Of a stretch of DNA of 64,000 bases, positions 9,062 to 16,639 are shown piece after piece. Numbering within the stretch: position 1 is the stretch's first letter; the number at the start of each line of letters is the position of its first letter. The notes under the pieces are model-generated. The model made no database searches, was not told where the DNA came from, and saw only the letters and a list, made by a program, of their open reading frames with translations. A program made the position numbers and the translations under genes. The DNA comes from Arsukibacterium perlucidum DSM 18276 (lineage in GTDB: Bacteria; Pseudomonadota; Gammaproteobacteria; Enterobacterales; Alteromonadaceae), in contig NZ_KB907723.1 of NCBI RefSeq assembly GCF_000382165.1, forward strand, positions 1 through 64,000, read 5' to 3'.

Positions 9062-10582
9062 ATGGCTGAACAGCAGAACCCACATGACGAAATTCAGGAT
9101 GTTAACAAGCTGATTACTGAGCGAAAACATAAACTAGCGGCGCTGCGTGCAGACGGCTTTATGTTCCCGAACGATTTTCGCCGTGACAGTATCTCATCTG
9201 AAGTGATTGCCAAATATGATCACCTGACCAAAGAGCAGCTTGAAGAGCAGAAAATCACCGTAAGCTTAGGTGGCCGCATGATGACCCGCCGGATTATGGG
9301 CAAAGCCAGCTTTACTACTATTGCCGATATGGGTGGCAAAATTCAGCTGTATGTCGCCCGCGATAGCTTGCCAGAGGGTGTGTATAACGAGCAGTTTAAA
9401 AAGTGGGATTTGGGCGATATTATCGGCGCTACCGGCCACTTATTTAAAACCCAGACTGGTGAGTTAACTGTCTGGCTTAGCGATATCCGCCTGCTGACCA
9501 AAGCGCTCAGACCACTGCCGGATAAATTCCACGGTTTAACTGACAACGAAGCACGGTACCGTCAGCGTTACCTGGATTTAATCTCTAACGAGCAGTCGCG
9601 GCACACCTTTTTGGTGCGCAGCAAAACCGTGGCCTATATCCGACGCTTTTTTAATGACCACGGCTTTTTAGAAGTAGAAACACCGATGTTGCAGGCTATC
9701 CCGGGTGGTGCCTCCGCCCGGCCGTTTGAAACTCACCATAATGCACTGGATATGCAGATGTTTTTACGTATAGCGCCTGAGCTGTATTTAAAACGGCTGG
9801 TGGTCGGCGGTTTTGAAAAGGTGTTTGAGCTGAACCGTAACTTCCGCAATGAAGGGGTGTCGACCCGGCATAACCCGGAATTCACCATGCTGGAGTTTTA
9901 CTGGGCCTATGCCGACTACAACGACTTAATGGATTTAACTGAGAAGCTGTTCCGTGGTCTGGCACTTGATGTGTTGGGCAGCACTGAAGTGCCCTATCAG
10001 GGTGAAGTGTTCGACTTCGGCAAGCCGTTTGCCCGGATGTCGGTTACCGACTCTATTCTGCACTACAACCCGACAGTGACTAAAGAGCAACTTGCCACAC
10101 GCGAAGCGGTGGCAGAGCTGGCGAAAAGCCTGGGTATTGAAGTTAAAGCCAACTATGGTCATGGCCGGATCTTAATGGAGGTATTTGACGAGTTGGTTGA
10201 GACCAAGCTGCGGCATCCGACCTTTATTACCGAATACCCGGCAGAGGTTTCACCACTGGCCCGACGCAACGACCATAACCCGGAAATTACCGATCGCTTT
10301 GAGTTTTTCATCGGTGGCCGCGAGCTGGGTAACGGCTTTAGTGAGTTAAACGATGCGGAAGATCAGGCAGAGCGCTTTCGCGAGCAGGTCGCCCAAAAAG
10401 ATGCTGGCGACGATGAAGCGATGTTTTACGACGAAGACTTTGTTACCGCGCTGGAGCACGGTTTACCTCCGACTGCCGGCCAGGGCATTGGCATTGACCG
10501 TTTAGTTATGCTGCTGGCTGATGCTGCCTCAATCCGTGATGTCATCTTATTCCCTCATATGCGGATACATCATGATAAGTAA
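9062..10582 (+). CDS. lysS: Lysyl-tRNA synthetase, class II
   Basis: This enzyme charges tRNA-Lys. An N-terminal OB-fold anticodon-binding domain ([14 protein letters not shown]) precedes the class II catalytic domain with motif 2 ([20 protein letters not shown]) and motif 3 ([10 protein letters not shown]). ATG 9062 ([10 protein letters not shown], 506 aa) has a CAGGA upstream and matches E. coli LysS length; a TTG at 9044 only adds six residues. It lies 40 bp after prfB, as in E. coli, and is followed by a strong terminator that closes the operon. Confidence 0.97.
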   Translation: MAEQQNPHDEIQDVNKLITERKHKLAALRADGFMFPNDFRRDSISSEVIAKYDHLTKEQLEEQKITVSLGGRMMTRRIMGKASFTTIADMGGKIQLYVARDSLPEGVYNEQFKKWDLGDIIGATGHLFKTQTGELTVWLSDIRLLTKALRPLPDKFHGLTDNEARYRQRYLDLISNEQSRHTFLVRSKTVAYIRRFFNDHGFLEVETPMLQAIPGGASARPFETHHNALDMQMFLRIAPELYLKRLVVGGFEKVFELNRNFRNEGVSTRHNPEFTMLEFYWAYADYNDLMDLTEKLFRGLALDVLGSTEVPYQGEVFDFGKPFARMSVTDSILHYNPTVTKEQLATREAVAELAKSLGIEVKANYGHGRILMEVFDELVETKLRHPTFITEYPAEVSPLARRNDHNPEITDRFEFFIGGRELGNGFSELNDAEDQAERFREQVAQKDAGDDEAMFYDEDFVTALEHGLPPTAGQGIGIDRLVMLLADAASIRDVILFPHMRIHHDK

Positions 10583-10600
10583 CTAGTTTTTGACGATAAA

Positions 10601-10628
10601 AGCCAGACTGGAGTCTGGCTTTTTATTT
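10601..10628 (+). terminator. Rho-independent terminator after lysS
   Basis: An 8-bp stem AGCCAGAC / GTCTGGCT (10601-10608 with 10613-10620) with a TGGA loop is followed by TTTTTATTT. It ends the xerD-lysS chain before the sigma-54 stress island. Confidence 0.85.
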
Positions 10629-10646
10629 AAATGATGTCTGTAATGT

Positions 10647-10663
10647 TTACTGTTATCAGGTAA
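10647..10663. promoter_or_regulatory. Candidate enhancer (UAS) of the sigma-54 stress unit
   Basis: TTACTGTTATCAGGTAA is an imperfect dyad centred about 103 bp upstream of the -24 GG of the promoter at 10757. The same TTAC...GTAA arrangement lies at nearly the same distance from the promoters at 12170 and 14692. Upstream sites at 80-150 bp are where sigma-54 activators bind; the assignment to the activator encoded at 12547 is inference. Confidence 0.5.
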
Positions 10664-10756
10664 CTTCTACACTATACTGGTTTGGTGTTAACTGCCTCTG
10701 CTACATGCCTTTATATAAACTATTGTTTTTAAATGTTTATTTTTACCCCCCCATTC

Positions 10757-10772
10757 TGGCACAGGCTTTGCA
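10757..10772 (+). promoter_or_regulatory. Sigma-54 (-24/-12) promoter of the YqjD-like operon
   Basis: TGGCACAGGCTTTGCA matches the RpoN consensus TGGCACR-N4-TTGCW at every informative position, with the GG and GC dinucleotides correctly spaced. The expected start point near 10784 gives a leader of about 80 nt to ATG 10866. Confidence 0.85.
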
Positions 10773-10865
10773 GCACATTCGGGTATCAAATACAGATATA
10801 AACTGTGCATAAGTTAAAGTGCTTGAGTACAGTGGTGTCTTCTTTAAACAAGCAGGAGGTTTACA

Positions 10866-11183
10866 ATGGCAATAACTCAAACTGGTACGAAAACAGCAGG
10901 TAATTCGACTGCTAACTCGCCCGTAACTGAAAGAGCCTCAGAAGCAGCCCATCATGCGGTAGACTCGATGGCAGAGAAAGCAGCGACAGCGGAAGATAGC
11001 CTACGCAGAACTGCAGCCAGCTCTAAAGCAACTATCGATCAGAAGCAGGAAGAGTTAAAAATGCAAATGCAAAGCTCATACGAGCGTAGTAAGCAATTTG
11101 CCCAGGAAAACCCACTAGCTGCCGCTGGTATCGCATTTGCCGCCGGTATGTTGGTTAGTGCTCTGCTTCGTCGCGGCAACTAG
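10866..11183 (+). CDS. YqjD/ElaB-like (DUF883-type) membrane-anchored protein
   Basis: This 105-residue protein has a hydrophilic, Ala/Glu/Lys-rich helical body and one C-terminal membrane anchor (NPLAAAGIAFAAGMLVSALL) followed by RRGN. That is the layout of the YqjD/ElaB/YgaM family, whose E. coli members are stationary-phase inner-membrane proteins that bind ribosomes through their N-terminal part. An AGGAGG site precedes ATG 10866. It is first in a three-gene unit with YqjE- and YqjK-like partners, the same order as E. coli yqjDEK. The promoter here is sigma-54-type, whereas the E. coli genes depend on RpoS. Confidence 0.75.
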   Translation: MAITQTGTKTAGNSTANSPVTERASEAAHHAVDSMAEKAATAEDSLRRTAASSKATIDQKQEELKMQMQSSYERSKQFAQENPLAAAGIAFAAGMLVSALLRRGN

Positions 11184-11185
11184 TT

Positions 11186-11656
11186 ATGGCTGAATCTCGG
11201 GACACAGAGCCGCAACAAACGGCCTCTGAGCCATTGCCAGAAAAAGTAATGGCTCAGTTAACTGAGATAGCTGCCTTACTCAGCCTGACTGCCGAGCAGT
11301 ACAAGCAACAAACGCAGATCACCAAGCAAACAGCCAGCGCCGAAATGGCGTTATCACGCCGTAGTTTAATGCTGGCGGCGGGTTTACTGGTAGCGCTTGG
11401 TGCTGGTGTAGTGATGTTGTGGGGTTCGGTGTTGGTGTTTGCCGGTTATTTACTATTTCAGGCAACCGCATCAATACCGCTTACCGCAGCACTGTTATTT
11501 GTATTGCAAGTATTAGTGTTGTATTGGTGTTTGCGGAATATGCGTTATTCGCTGAAGCAGGTAGGCTTTAGCAATACCATAGCGCAGGTTAAAGGCATAC
11601 TCAGGTTCACTGCTGAACCTGCAGGAGGCAATAGTGTTAATCGATCTGTTGATTAA
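11186..11656 (+). CDS. YqjE-like two-TM membrane protein
   Basis: The 156-residue protein has a hydrophilic N-terminal third and two strong membrane spans (about residues 62-87, LMLAAGLLVALGAGVVMLWG, and 94-117, IPLTAALLFVLQVLVLYWCL). Similar two-span proteins (YqjE / phage-holin superfamily III) always sit between YqjD- and YqjK-like genes. It starts 3 bp after its neighbour and overlaps the next gene by 23 bp, so all three are cotranscribed. The function is unknown; the assignment rests on topology and context. Confidence 0.6.
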   Translation: MAESRDTEPQQTASEPLPEKVMAQLTEIAALLSLTAEQYKQQTQITKQTASAEMALSRRSLMLAAGLLVALGAGVVMLWGSVLVFAGYLLFQATASIPLTAALLFVLQVLVLYWCLRNMRYSLKQVGFSNTIAQVKGILRFTAEPAGGNSVNRSVD

Positions 11657-11885
11657 AAAAGATAAGCGGAAGCTACAGCAGTGTACTGAACAATTTCAGC
11701 ATCGCCAGCAGCTACGCCATGCTTTTTTGTTTCTATCAGGGCAGCGCTGTAAGCAATTTCTGGGCTCCGCTCCCGGCCTGACTCTGAGCTTTGGTGCCGG
11801 TATGCTAATGCAGTTGCGGCACAACCCAGCTGTTAAAACCTTGCGAAGCCTGGGAGCCATTCAATGGCTGCGACGTTTAGTATAG
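11634..11885 (+). CDS. YqjK-like small basic protein
   Basis: This 83-residue basic protein starts at GTG 11634, five bases after an AGGAGG that lies inside the preceding gene, so translation is probably coupled. It has an amphipathic Gln/Lys/Arg-rich N-terminus (KKDKRKLQQCTEQFQHRQQL) and a moderately hydrophobic centre (APGLTLSFGAGML). Size, charge and position as third gene behind YqjD- and YqjE-like genes suggest a YqjK counterpart. No catalytic motif is visible. Confidence 0.55.
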   Translation: MLIDLLIKKDKRKLQQCTEQFQHRQQLRHAFLFLSGQRCKQFLGSAPGLTLSFGAGMLMQLRHNPAVKTLRSLGAIQWLRRLV

Positions 11886-12060
11886 GGTCACTGTTTGCTC
11901 TGGAGCTTCCCTATTGAGCGAAGGGCAATTACCTACCAGACCAAGTCGTTTTAATGCTGATCTGGCGCTAATGATACTGGCGTCATTATTGGTGTGTCTG
12001 AAGATTGTTGCTTAGCTCCGAAACAGATCCGCATATCAATAAATAATTGTCATGAAAAAG

Positions 12061-12074
12061 TTACCTGGCAGTAA
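12061..12074. promoter_or_regulatory. Candidate enhancer (UAS) for the DUF1328 promoter
   Basis: TTACCTGGCAGTAA carries the half-sites TTACCTG and CAGTAA, the same two half-sites as the dyad at 10647 read on the other strand, with a shorter spacer. Its centre is about 103 bp upstream of the -24 GG at 12171. Confidence 0.5.
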
Positions 12075-12169
12075 GTAATAATTGCTGGTTGTTATCTTGT
12101 TTATTTGTTGCCCTGCCATTGTCTAATATAAATTGCATATAAATCATTAAGTTGCATAAAAATTCTTTC

Positions 12170-12185
12170 TGGCATGGCTTTCGCA
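12170..12185 (+). promoter_or_regulatory. Sigma-54 promoter of the DUF1328 gene
   Basis: TGGCATGGCTTTCGCA has the -24 box TGGCATG and a -12 box TCGCA (one mismatch to TTGCA) with exact RpoN spacing. The predicted start near 12197 leaves a 40-nt leader before ATG 12240. Confidence 0.75.
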
Positions 12186-12239
12186 TATGTTTAATCGATT
12201 AATTTAAGCTATGTGCAAACCATGCATTAAGGAGCAAAA

Positions 12240-12416
12240 ATGTTAGGATGGGCATTAACCTTTTTAGTTATCGCACTGATTGCAGGTGTGCTGGGTTTTG
12301 GCGGTATTGCCGGAACTGCAGCTGGCATCGCTAAAATTATTTTCTTTATTTTCATCGTGCTACTGGTTATTTCACTGTTGGCTGGCGCCTTACGAGGCAA
12401 GTCGCCGAAGATGTAG
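12240..12416 (+). CDS. DUF1328 / YtjA-family small membrane protein
   Basis: A 58-residue protein, [20 protein letters not shown]..., with two membrane spans separated by [12 protein letters not shown]. This pattern is diagnostic of the DUF1328 (UPF0391, YtjA) family. An AAGGAG precedes ATG 12240. In E. coli ytjA lies next to osmY; here the OsmY-like BON gene is 2.3 kb away in the same regulated island. The role is unknown; the promoter suggests induction under envelope or nutritional stress. The stop codon falls inside a 17-bp tandem duplication. Confidence 0.88.
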   Translation: MLGWALTFLVIALIAGVLGFGGIAGTAAGIAKIIFFIFIVLLVISLLAGALRGKSPKM

Positions 12417-12440
12417 CGATGATGAAGATGTAGCGATGAT
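12407..12440 (+). repeat. 17-bp perfect tandem duplication across the DUF1328 stop codon
   Basis: GAAGATGTAGCGATGAT occurs at 12407-12423 and again at 12424-12440 without a mismatch. The first copy supplies the last codons and the TAG stop. The unit is not a multiple of three, so it looks like a recent slippage event behind the reading frame. Confidence 0.9.
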
Positions 12441-12546
12441 AATGTAATCACAGCTCAGGCGAATTACTCTAATCAGGCCACTGCAGTTTTGTAGTGGCTT
12501 TTAACTTTGTTTGATATTCGGCAGCAAAGCGGGTTCAGAGGTGTAT

Positions 12547-13893
12547 TCAGCGTTCCAGCTGATATTTCTCCAGCTTGTTGTATAATGTTTTTACACTTAC
12601 GCCGAGCTGTTGCGCAGTATCGGTTTTATTACCACCGTTTTTGGCTAATGTTCTTAGAATAGCAGCCTTTTCTAATTCATCTAAACGCACACCGGTTGGA
12701 ATAGTATCTGCTATTGCGCCGCCATCGCTATCAAGGTGCGGTTCTTCCAGCAGCAGGTGCTCTGGCTCAATTGTGTTATCTGCCAGAATATAGGCACGTT
12801 CAACCGCATGCTTTAATTCCCGGACGTTTCCCGGCCAGCTATGATTAGCGATCAGGCTTTGCGCCTGCGCGGAAAACTGCTTTCTTTGTTGCTCCTGCAC
12901 ATTCCGATAAGCCAGAAAATGTTGAGCCAGGCCAATAATATCCTCGGCGCGGTCGCGCAGCGGTGGCACGGTTACCGGGAACTGGGCCAGCCGGAAGTAT
13001 AAATCTTCCCGCAGCATATCTTCGGCAATTGCTTGCATGGGGTCACGGTTGGTTGCGGCTGCGATCCGGACATTGGCAGTAAACGTCTTATCACTGCCAA
13101 CTGGCCGGTATTCGCCATTTTCCAGTACCCGCAATAATTTTACCTGATGCTCAATCGGCATTTCGGTAATTTCGTCCAGAAACAGGGTGCCCGCCTCAGC
13201 CTGGGCAAATACCCCCTGATGATCGCGGTGTGCTCCGGTAAAAGAACCTTTGATATGACCAAATAATACACTGTCAATCAGCTCCGGGCTAAGCGCTCCG
13301 CAGTTTATAGCCACAAAGGGTTTATCAGACCGTAAACTGGCCAGGTGCAGAGTATTGGCAACCAGCTCTTTACCTGCGCCACTTTCACCGACAATCAGCA
13401 CATTGGCTTCGGTAATCGCTACTTTACGGATGGTCCGGTATAGTTTCAGCATTGGCTTAGATGAACCCACTAACATACCAAACTGATCAAGTTCACTGGA
13501 GGTGGCTTTTACCTGTTTACGCTCAGTGCTAAGTTGCTGATAGAAATCCTGCAGGGTATCAATTACCGAACCAAAGTCCAGTGGCGCCCGGAAGTGATAT
13601 CCGGCACCACGACGCATTAAGGTATCAAGCAATTCATTTGGCGGGCCGCTACTGATAAAAATAAAATCGATTTCGGTTAAAACTCTGCTTTCCAGCAAGC
13701 GTTTATAATCATCATTATCGCTGTCATCAGACTCTATAACAGCAAGATCGCAATGCTGTTGCTGCAGTTGTTCAGACCAGGCTGAACTATCACTACTTTT
13801 AACTATGATAAATTGTCTGACTGCCGGTGATTGTAATAATTTGTCAGCGAGCTCCGGGTCACGCAGATGAATAAATAACCTGGGTTTGCTCAT
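12547..13893 (-). CDS. Sigma-54-dependent transcriptional activator with degenerate receiver domain
   Basis: A 448-residue enhancer-binding protein. Residues 1-125 are receiver-like but lack the catalytic residues: the position of the phospho-acceptor Asp is Glu54 (DLAVIES), the N-terminal acidic pair reads HLRD, and the beta-5 Lys is replaced (FRAPLD). Residues about 140-370 form the AAA+ domain with Walker A GESGAGKE (169-176), the sigma-54-contact loop GSFTGA (216-221) and Walker B GTLFLDEI. A Fis-type helix-turn-helix (NKTDTAQQLGVSVKTLYNKL) ends the protein. No kinase gene is adjacent. It sits between four units with sigma-54 promoters and is their likely regulator. How it is switched on cannot be seen. 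Confidence 0.88.
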   Translation of the reverse strand: MSKPRLFIHLRDPELADKLLQSPAVRQFIIVKSSDSSAWSEQLQQQHCDLAVIESDDSDNDDYKRLLESRVLTEIDFIFISSGPPNELLDTLMRRGAGYHFRAPLDFGSVIDTLQDFYQQLSTERKQVKATSSELDQFGMLVGSSKPMLKLYRTIRKVAITEANVLIVGESGAGKELVANTLHLASLRSDKPFVAINCGALSPELIDSVLFGHIKGSFTGAHRDHQGVFAQAEAGTLFLDEITEMPIEHQVKLLRVLENGEYRPVGSDKTFTANVRIAAATNRDPMQAIAEDMLREDLYFRLAQFPVTVPPLRDRAEDIIGLAQHFLAYRNVQEQQRKQFSAQAQSLIANHSWPGNVRELKHAVERAYILADNTIEPEHLLLEEPHLDSDGGAIADTIPTGVRLDELEKAAILRTLAKNGGNKTDTAQQLGVSVKTLYNKLEKYQLER

Positions 13894-13955
13894 GTTGTCA
13901 CTCCATGTGATAGTGCTCTACTCTAATCCAGCAATGTAAAATTAACAATGGCCAT

Positions 13956-13970
13956 CAGTAAAATTTACTG
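13956..13970. promoter_or_regulatory. Perfect 7+1+7 palindrome between the activator and the helical-protein gene
   Basis: CAGTAAAATTTACTG has 7-bp arms CAGTAAA / TTTACTG around one base. It carries the CAGTAA core of the dyads at 10647 and 12061 but in the opposite orientation, and it lies about 70 bp upstream of the -24 element at 14031. It is also about 65 bp before the activator start, so it could serve autoregulation. Confidence 0.4.
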
Positions 13971-14030
13971 AAATAGACTTAGAGATGAATTGAAAAATAA
14001 TAATGTCATTATAAATCATAAGTTTAAACT

Positions 14031-14046
14031 TGGTATATGAATTGAA
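14031..14046 (+). promoter_or_regulatory. Probable sigma-54 promoter, weaker match
   Basis: TGGTATATGAATTGAA has a good -24 box and a -12 box TTGAA with one mismatch at the usually invariant C. A start point near 14058 would give a short leader to GTG 14086. Confidence 0.5.
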
Positions 14047-14085
14047 TATGAATTAATGACAACCGAGGTCTCAGGAGGCAGTATT

Positions 14086-14535
14086 GTGTTGGCGTTTAAT
14101 CCAAAAACCGAGAGTAATAGCGCCGGTGATCAGGCAACATTAAGTCTGGTACTGGCAGTGTGTGAGCAAGCCCGGCCATTTTACCAGCGTACTGCACCGC
14201 TGATAAGTAATAACAATATTCGCCGCTATTTTCATGAGCTTGAGTTGCTGCATCAGCAAGCTTTCAGCCTCAATAACGCCGACGGTGTCAAGGTTACCAG
14301 CGATGCTGAAATTAACGCGGTTTGCCAGTGGTATCGTTGGGAAAATGCCGGCAAAGCCGATGATAAAAATGAATGGCTGGCAGAATTACCACAGCAGCTG
14401 CACCGGCAGTTGACTTCATTTAAGCGTTTAAACCGGAAATTAACTCAGCGCGACAATGCACGGGCGTTGGCAAACCTGACTGCTGGTTTGCAGATTGTGA
14501 CTGATCAGTTGAGCCCCCTGTTATCTGGCAAATAA
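14086..14535 (+). CDS. Helical-bundle stress protein, DUF2383/PA2169-like (tentative)
   Basis: GTG 14086 (149 aa) is preferred over ATG 14056 because a perfect CAGGAGG lies 8 bases before it and the ATG would lie ahead of the predicted transcript start. The protein appears all-helical (LSLVLAVCEQARPFYQRTAP, IRRYFHELELLHQQAF, LAELPQQLHRQLTSFKR), with no signal peptide or membrane span. The first helices recall the ferritin-like DUF2383/PA2169 family, but metal-binding residues are not clearly conserved, so the call is tentative. It belongs to the sigma-54 island by position and promoter. Confidence 0.5.
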   Translation: MLAFNPKTESNSAGDQATLSLVLAVCEQARPFYQRTAPLISNNNIRRYFHELELLHQQAFSLNNADGVKVTSDAEINAVCQWYRWENAGKADDKNEWLAELPQQLHRQLTSFKRLNRKLTQRDNARALANLTAGLQIVTDQLSPLLSGK

Positions 14536-14589
14536 GTGCCTGATAGATAACTATCAAAAGATAAGGGACAAAAGATAAATAGGAAATAT

Positions 14590-14599
14590 TTACCGGTAA
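14590..14599. promoter_or_regulatory. Candidate enhancer (UAS) for the BON-gene promoter
   Basis: TTACCGGTAA is a perfect 10-bp palindrome centred about 98 bp upstream of the -24 GG at 14693, matching the spacing and TTACC/GGTAA half-sites at 10647 and 12061. Confidence 0.5.
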
Positions 14600-14691
14600 G
14601 CTGGTTAAAAATACAATCAAAAAATTAACGCTAAATGAATGAGAAAATTACGTTTTTTTATAAAGCAATAGCTTAGAGGTTTCTTAGAAGT

Positions 14692-14707
14692 TGGTATCAA
14701 ACTGGCA
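14692..14707 (+). promoter_or_regulatory. Sigma-54 promoter of the BON-domain gene
   Basis: TGGTATCAAACTGGCA keeps the -24 GG and -12 GC with exact spacing; the -12 box TGGCA has one mismatch to TTGCA. The predicted start near 14719 leaves a short leader with an AAGGAG site before ATG 14743. Confidence 0.65.
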
Positions 14708-14742
14708 ACAGTATTGATGTCTCACAACAAAGGAGTGAATAT

Positions 14743-15309
14743 ATGAAACGTACTACTTTAGCCGTAATGATGACCGTAGCATTGGCTGGTACTTCAGTTG
14801 CAGCAAACGCTAACGATTGGCAAGATGGTGCCAAAGACGCATGGATAGATGGTAAAGCTGAAACAACGTTACTGTTGAACGGTAACCTTAATTCCTTTGA
14901 CATCAACACCGATGTTAAGAACGGTAAAATAACATTGACCGGTAAGGTAGACAGAGAAGTTGATAAAGCGCTTGCTGCCGAATTAGTTGAGAATCTGGAT
15001 GGTGTTACCTCCGTTGATAATAAATTAACGGTATCAAACGAACGCCATATGCGGGATAAAAAGGACCACGACGATGACGGTAGTGGCTTAACCGATGCCA
15101 AAGTAGCGACGGTTGTTAAAACCCGCTTATTGTTTGAGTCTGAAACCAGCGGCACCGCAATAGATGTCGATGTAGAAAATGGCGTGGTAATGCTCAAAGG
15201 TGAAGTGGATTCAGATGCTGAGAAAGATCTGGCAGAAGCTATCGCCAAGAAGACCAACGATGTTAAACGCGTAGACAATCAACTGACAGTAGCGAAGAAA
15301 AACTACTAA
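14743..15309 (+). CDS. Periplasmic twin-BON-domain protein, OsmY-like
   Basis: A 188-residue exported protein with a signal peptide (MKRTTLAVMMTVALAGTSVA, cleavage near ANA) and two BON domains: about residues 40-100 (INTDVKNGKITLTGKVDREV...GVTSVDNKLTV) and 125-187 (IDVDVENGVVMLKGEVDSDA...VKRVDNQLTV). An acidic linker (KKDHDDDGSG) separates them. OsmY-type BON proteins act in the periplasm in osmotic and stationary-phase stress, as envelope-protecting or chaperone-like factors. It has its own promoter and ends at a strong terminator. In E. coli osmY is RpoS-controlled; here a sigma-54 element replaces that. Confidence 0.88.
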   Translation: MKRTTLAVMMTVALAGTSVAANANDWQDGAKDAWIDGKAETTLLLNGNLNSFDINTDVKNGKITLTGKVDREVDKALAAELVENLDGVTSVDNKLTVSNERHMRDKKDHDDDGSGLTDAKVATVVKTRLLFESETSGTAIDVDVENGVVMLKGEVDSDAEKDLAEAIAKKTNDVKRVDNQLTVAKKNY

Positions 15310-15356
15310 GTTGATATTGAGAGTGCACCACGCACTCTGACTTCATCACTTTCAGC

Positions 15357-15386
15357 AAAACGGCCTGTTATCAGGCCGTTTTTTTT
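15357..15386 (+). terminator. Rho-independent terminator after the BON gene
   Basis: The stem CGGCCTG / CAGGCCG (15361-15367 with 15372-15378), with A/T extension and loop TTAT, runs into eight Ts. A smaller hairpin (AGAGTGC...GCACTCT, about 15321-15338) precedes it. Confidence 0.88.
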
Positions 15387-15475
15387 GGTTAAAATATTGC
15401 GGGTCAGTAAAAGGCTCTGGTAACGGAAAGCCTTGTCGCAGGTAGCAAGTGCCGTGCAATCAGAGGATTAGCGAT

Positions 15476-16639
15476 TCAGGGAGAAGACTGCCAGGGGTTA
15501 CTATGATCCGGGTTAGTAATAAAATTTGGGTCGGTCAGGCTATATAAAAATGCCAGCACGGCGGCCCGTTCGCTGGCAGTTAATTCAAAACCGCGAACAA
15601 ACTGACTTTTACCAGGATGCAACCTGCCATCTCCGGCATAGTCGCCTTCAAGTAACACCTTCCCCCCTGCCGCATAAAAATCGATTACCTGCTCCAGGGT
15701 GGCAATACTGCCATCATGCATATAGGGCGCGGTCAGAGCAATGTTACGCAGGGTTGGTGCCCGGAAACGACCGTCATCTGCCGGGTTCATTGTCAACTCT
15801 GCCAGGCCGCGGTCATGCTGCGGGTAACCTGCTGCTGATGAATTAGCGGTGTAATATAAACCGGTATTGTGAAAAGGACGCAGATCTAATGGCTGCATAC
15901 TGTGGCTGGTAGCCTGGGTGAAATTGAAACCACCATGGCAATGATGGCATTCCAGCCGCTCCGAAAAAAACAAGTTCATTCCTGTAATTTGCAGCTGGCT
16001 TAGTGCGGCATCATCGTTTTGGTAGGCATAGCGGTCGAAGTCGGATTGGAACGACAATAAACTCCTGACAAAACTGGCCAGCGCCATGACCAGCTGCTGC
16101 ATTTCTGGTTCGGTGCTGCCAAAGGCTTGCTTGAATAACTGTGGATAGGGTGGCCGTTTTAGTCGTTGCAGTACTTCTGCTTCCTGACCAGCAAGCCCAA
16201 GTTCAACCGGGTCGTCACTGAATAACGGTATCAGTAACTGCTGTTCAATGTCTGTCAGGCCATCGTGGGCCCAGGTCAGAGTATTATTATAAGCGATATT
16301 AACCAGCGCCAGCGCATTGCGCCGATGTTGCTGGCCGGTAGCACCCACTGAGCGGGGTCGGGCCTCAGCGAAAGCAAATTGCTGCTGATGACAACTGGCA
16401 CAACTTTGCTTGCCATTAACTGATAGCTGAGTATCGTAAAACAGGTGGCGACCCAGCTCTACTTTAGCATCAGTCATCGGGTTTTCTGCCGGCACCCGTG
16501 GCAGCGGCATATCAGGTGGCAATGGCCATTGCCAGGCAGTCGTTGGCTCCTTAGGTTTGTTGCAACTGCCCAGTATCAGGCTGGCCAACACTACACACAG
16601 TGCCAGCCTAAGCGCACTGCCAGGATTAATAACTTGCAT
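15476..16639 (-). CDS. Di-heme oxidase, MbnH / MXAN_0977 family
   Basis: A di-heme c-type protein of the cytochrome c peroxidase superfamily. Heme motifs are CASCH (near residue 85) and CHHCH (near residue 235). The C-terminal APTLRNIALTAPYMHDGS stretch is shared with CcpA/MauG-type enzymes. The N-terminus is a lipoprotein signal (lipobox LGSC). ATG 16639 follows an AAGGA better than ATG 16654 does. In characterised pairs MbnH oxidises a tryptophan of its partner MbnP to kynurenine, making a copper site. The gene overlaps the mbnP-like gene by 14 bp, supporting a functional pair rather than a peroxidase acting alone. Confidence 0.85.
   Translation of the reverse strand: MQVINPGSALRLALCVVLASLILGSCNKPKEPTTAWQWPLPPDMPLPRVPAENPMTDAKVELGRHLFYDTQLSVNGKQSCASCHQQQFAFAEARPRSVGATGQQHRRNALALVNIAYNNTLTWAHDGLTDIEQQLLIPLFSDDPVELGLAGQEAEVLQRLKRPPYPQLFKQAFGSTEPEMQQLVMALASFVRSLLSFQSDFDRYAYQNDDAALSQLQITGMNLFFSERLECHHCHGGFNFTQATSHSMQPLDLRPFHNTGLYYTANSSAAGYPQHDRGLAELTMNPADDGRFRAPTLRNIALTAPYMHDGSIATLEQVIDFYAAGGKVLLEGDYAGDGRLHPGKSQFVRGFELTASERAAVLAFLYSLTDPNFITNPDHSNPWQSSP

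Larger units (their letters stand above)
11886..12239. other. Regulatory intergenic region (354 bp) upstream of the DUF1328 gene
   Basis: No open frame of note lies here. The stretch is AT-rich toward its right end and contains the TTAC...GTAA dyad at 12061-12074 and the sigma-54 promoter at 12170-12185. No clear terminator follows the YqjK-like gene, so readthrough into the next unit is possible. Confidence 0.6.

Noticed and set aside
15476-16639. Call as an ordinary cytochrome c peroxidase
   Set aside because: The overlapping WxW partner gene and the lipoprotein signal fit the MbnH family better.
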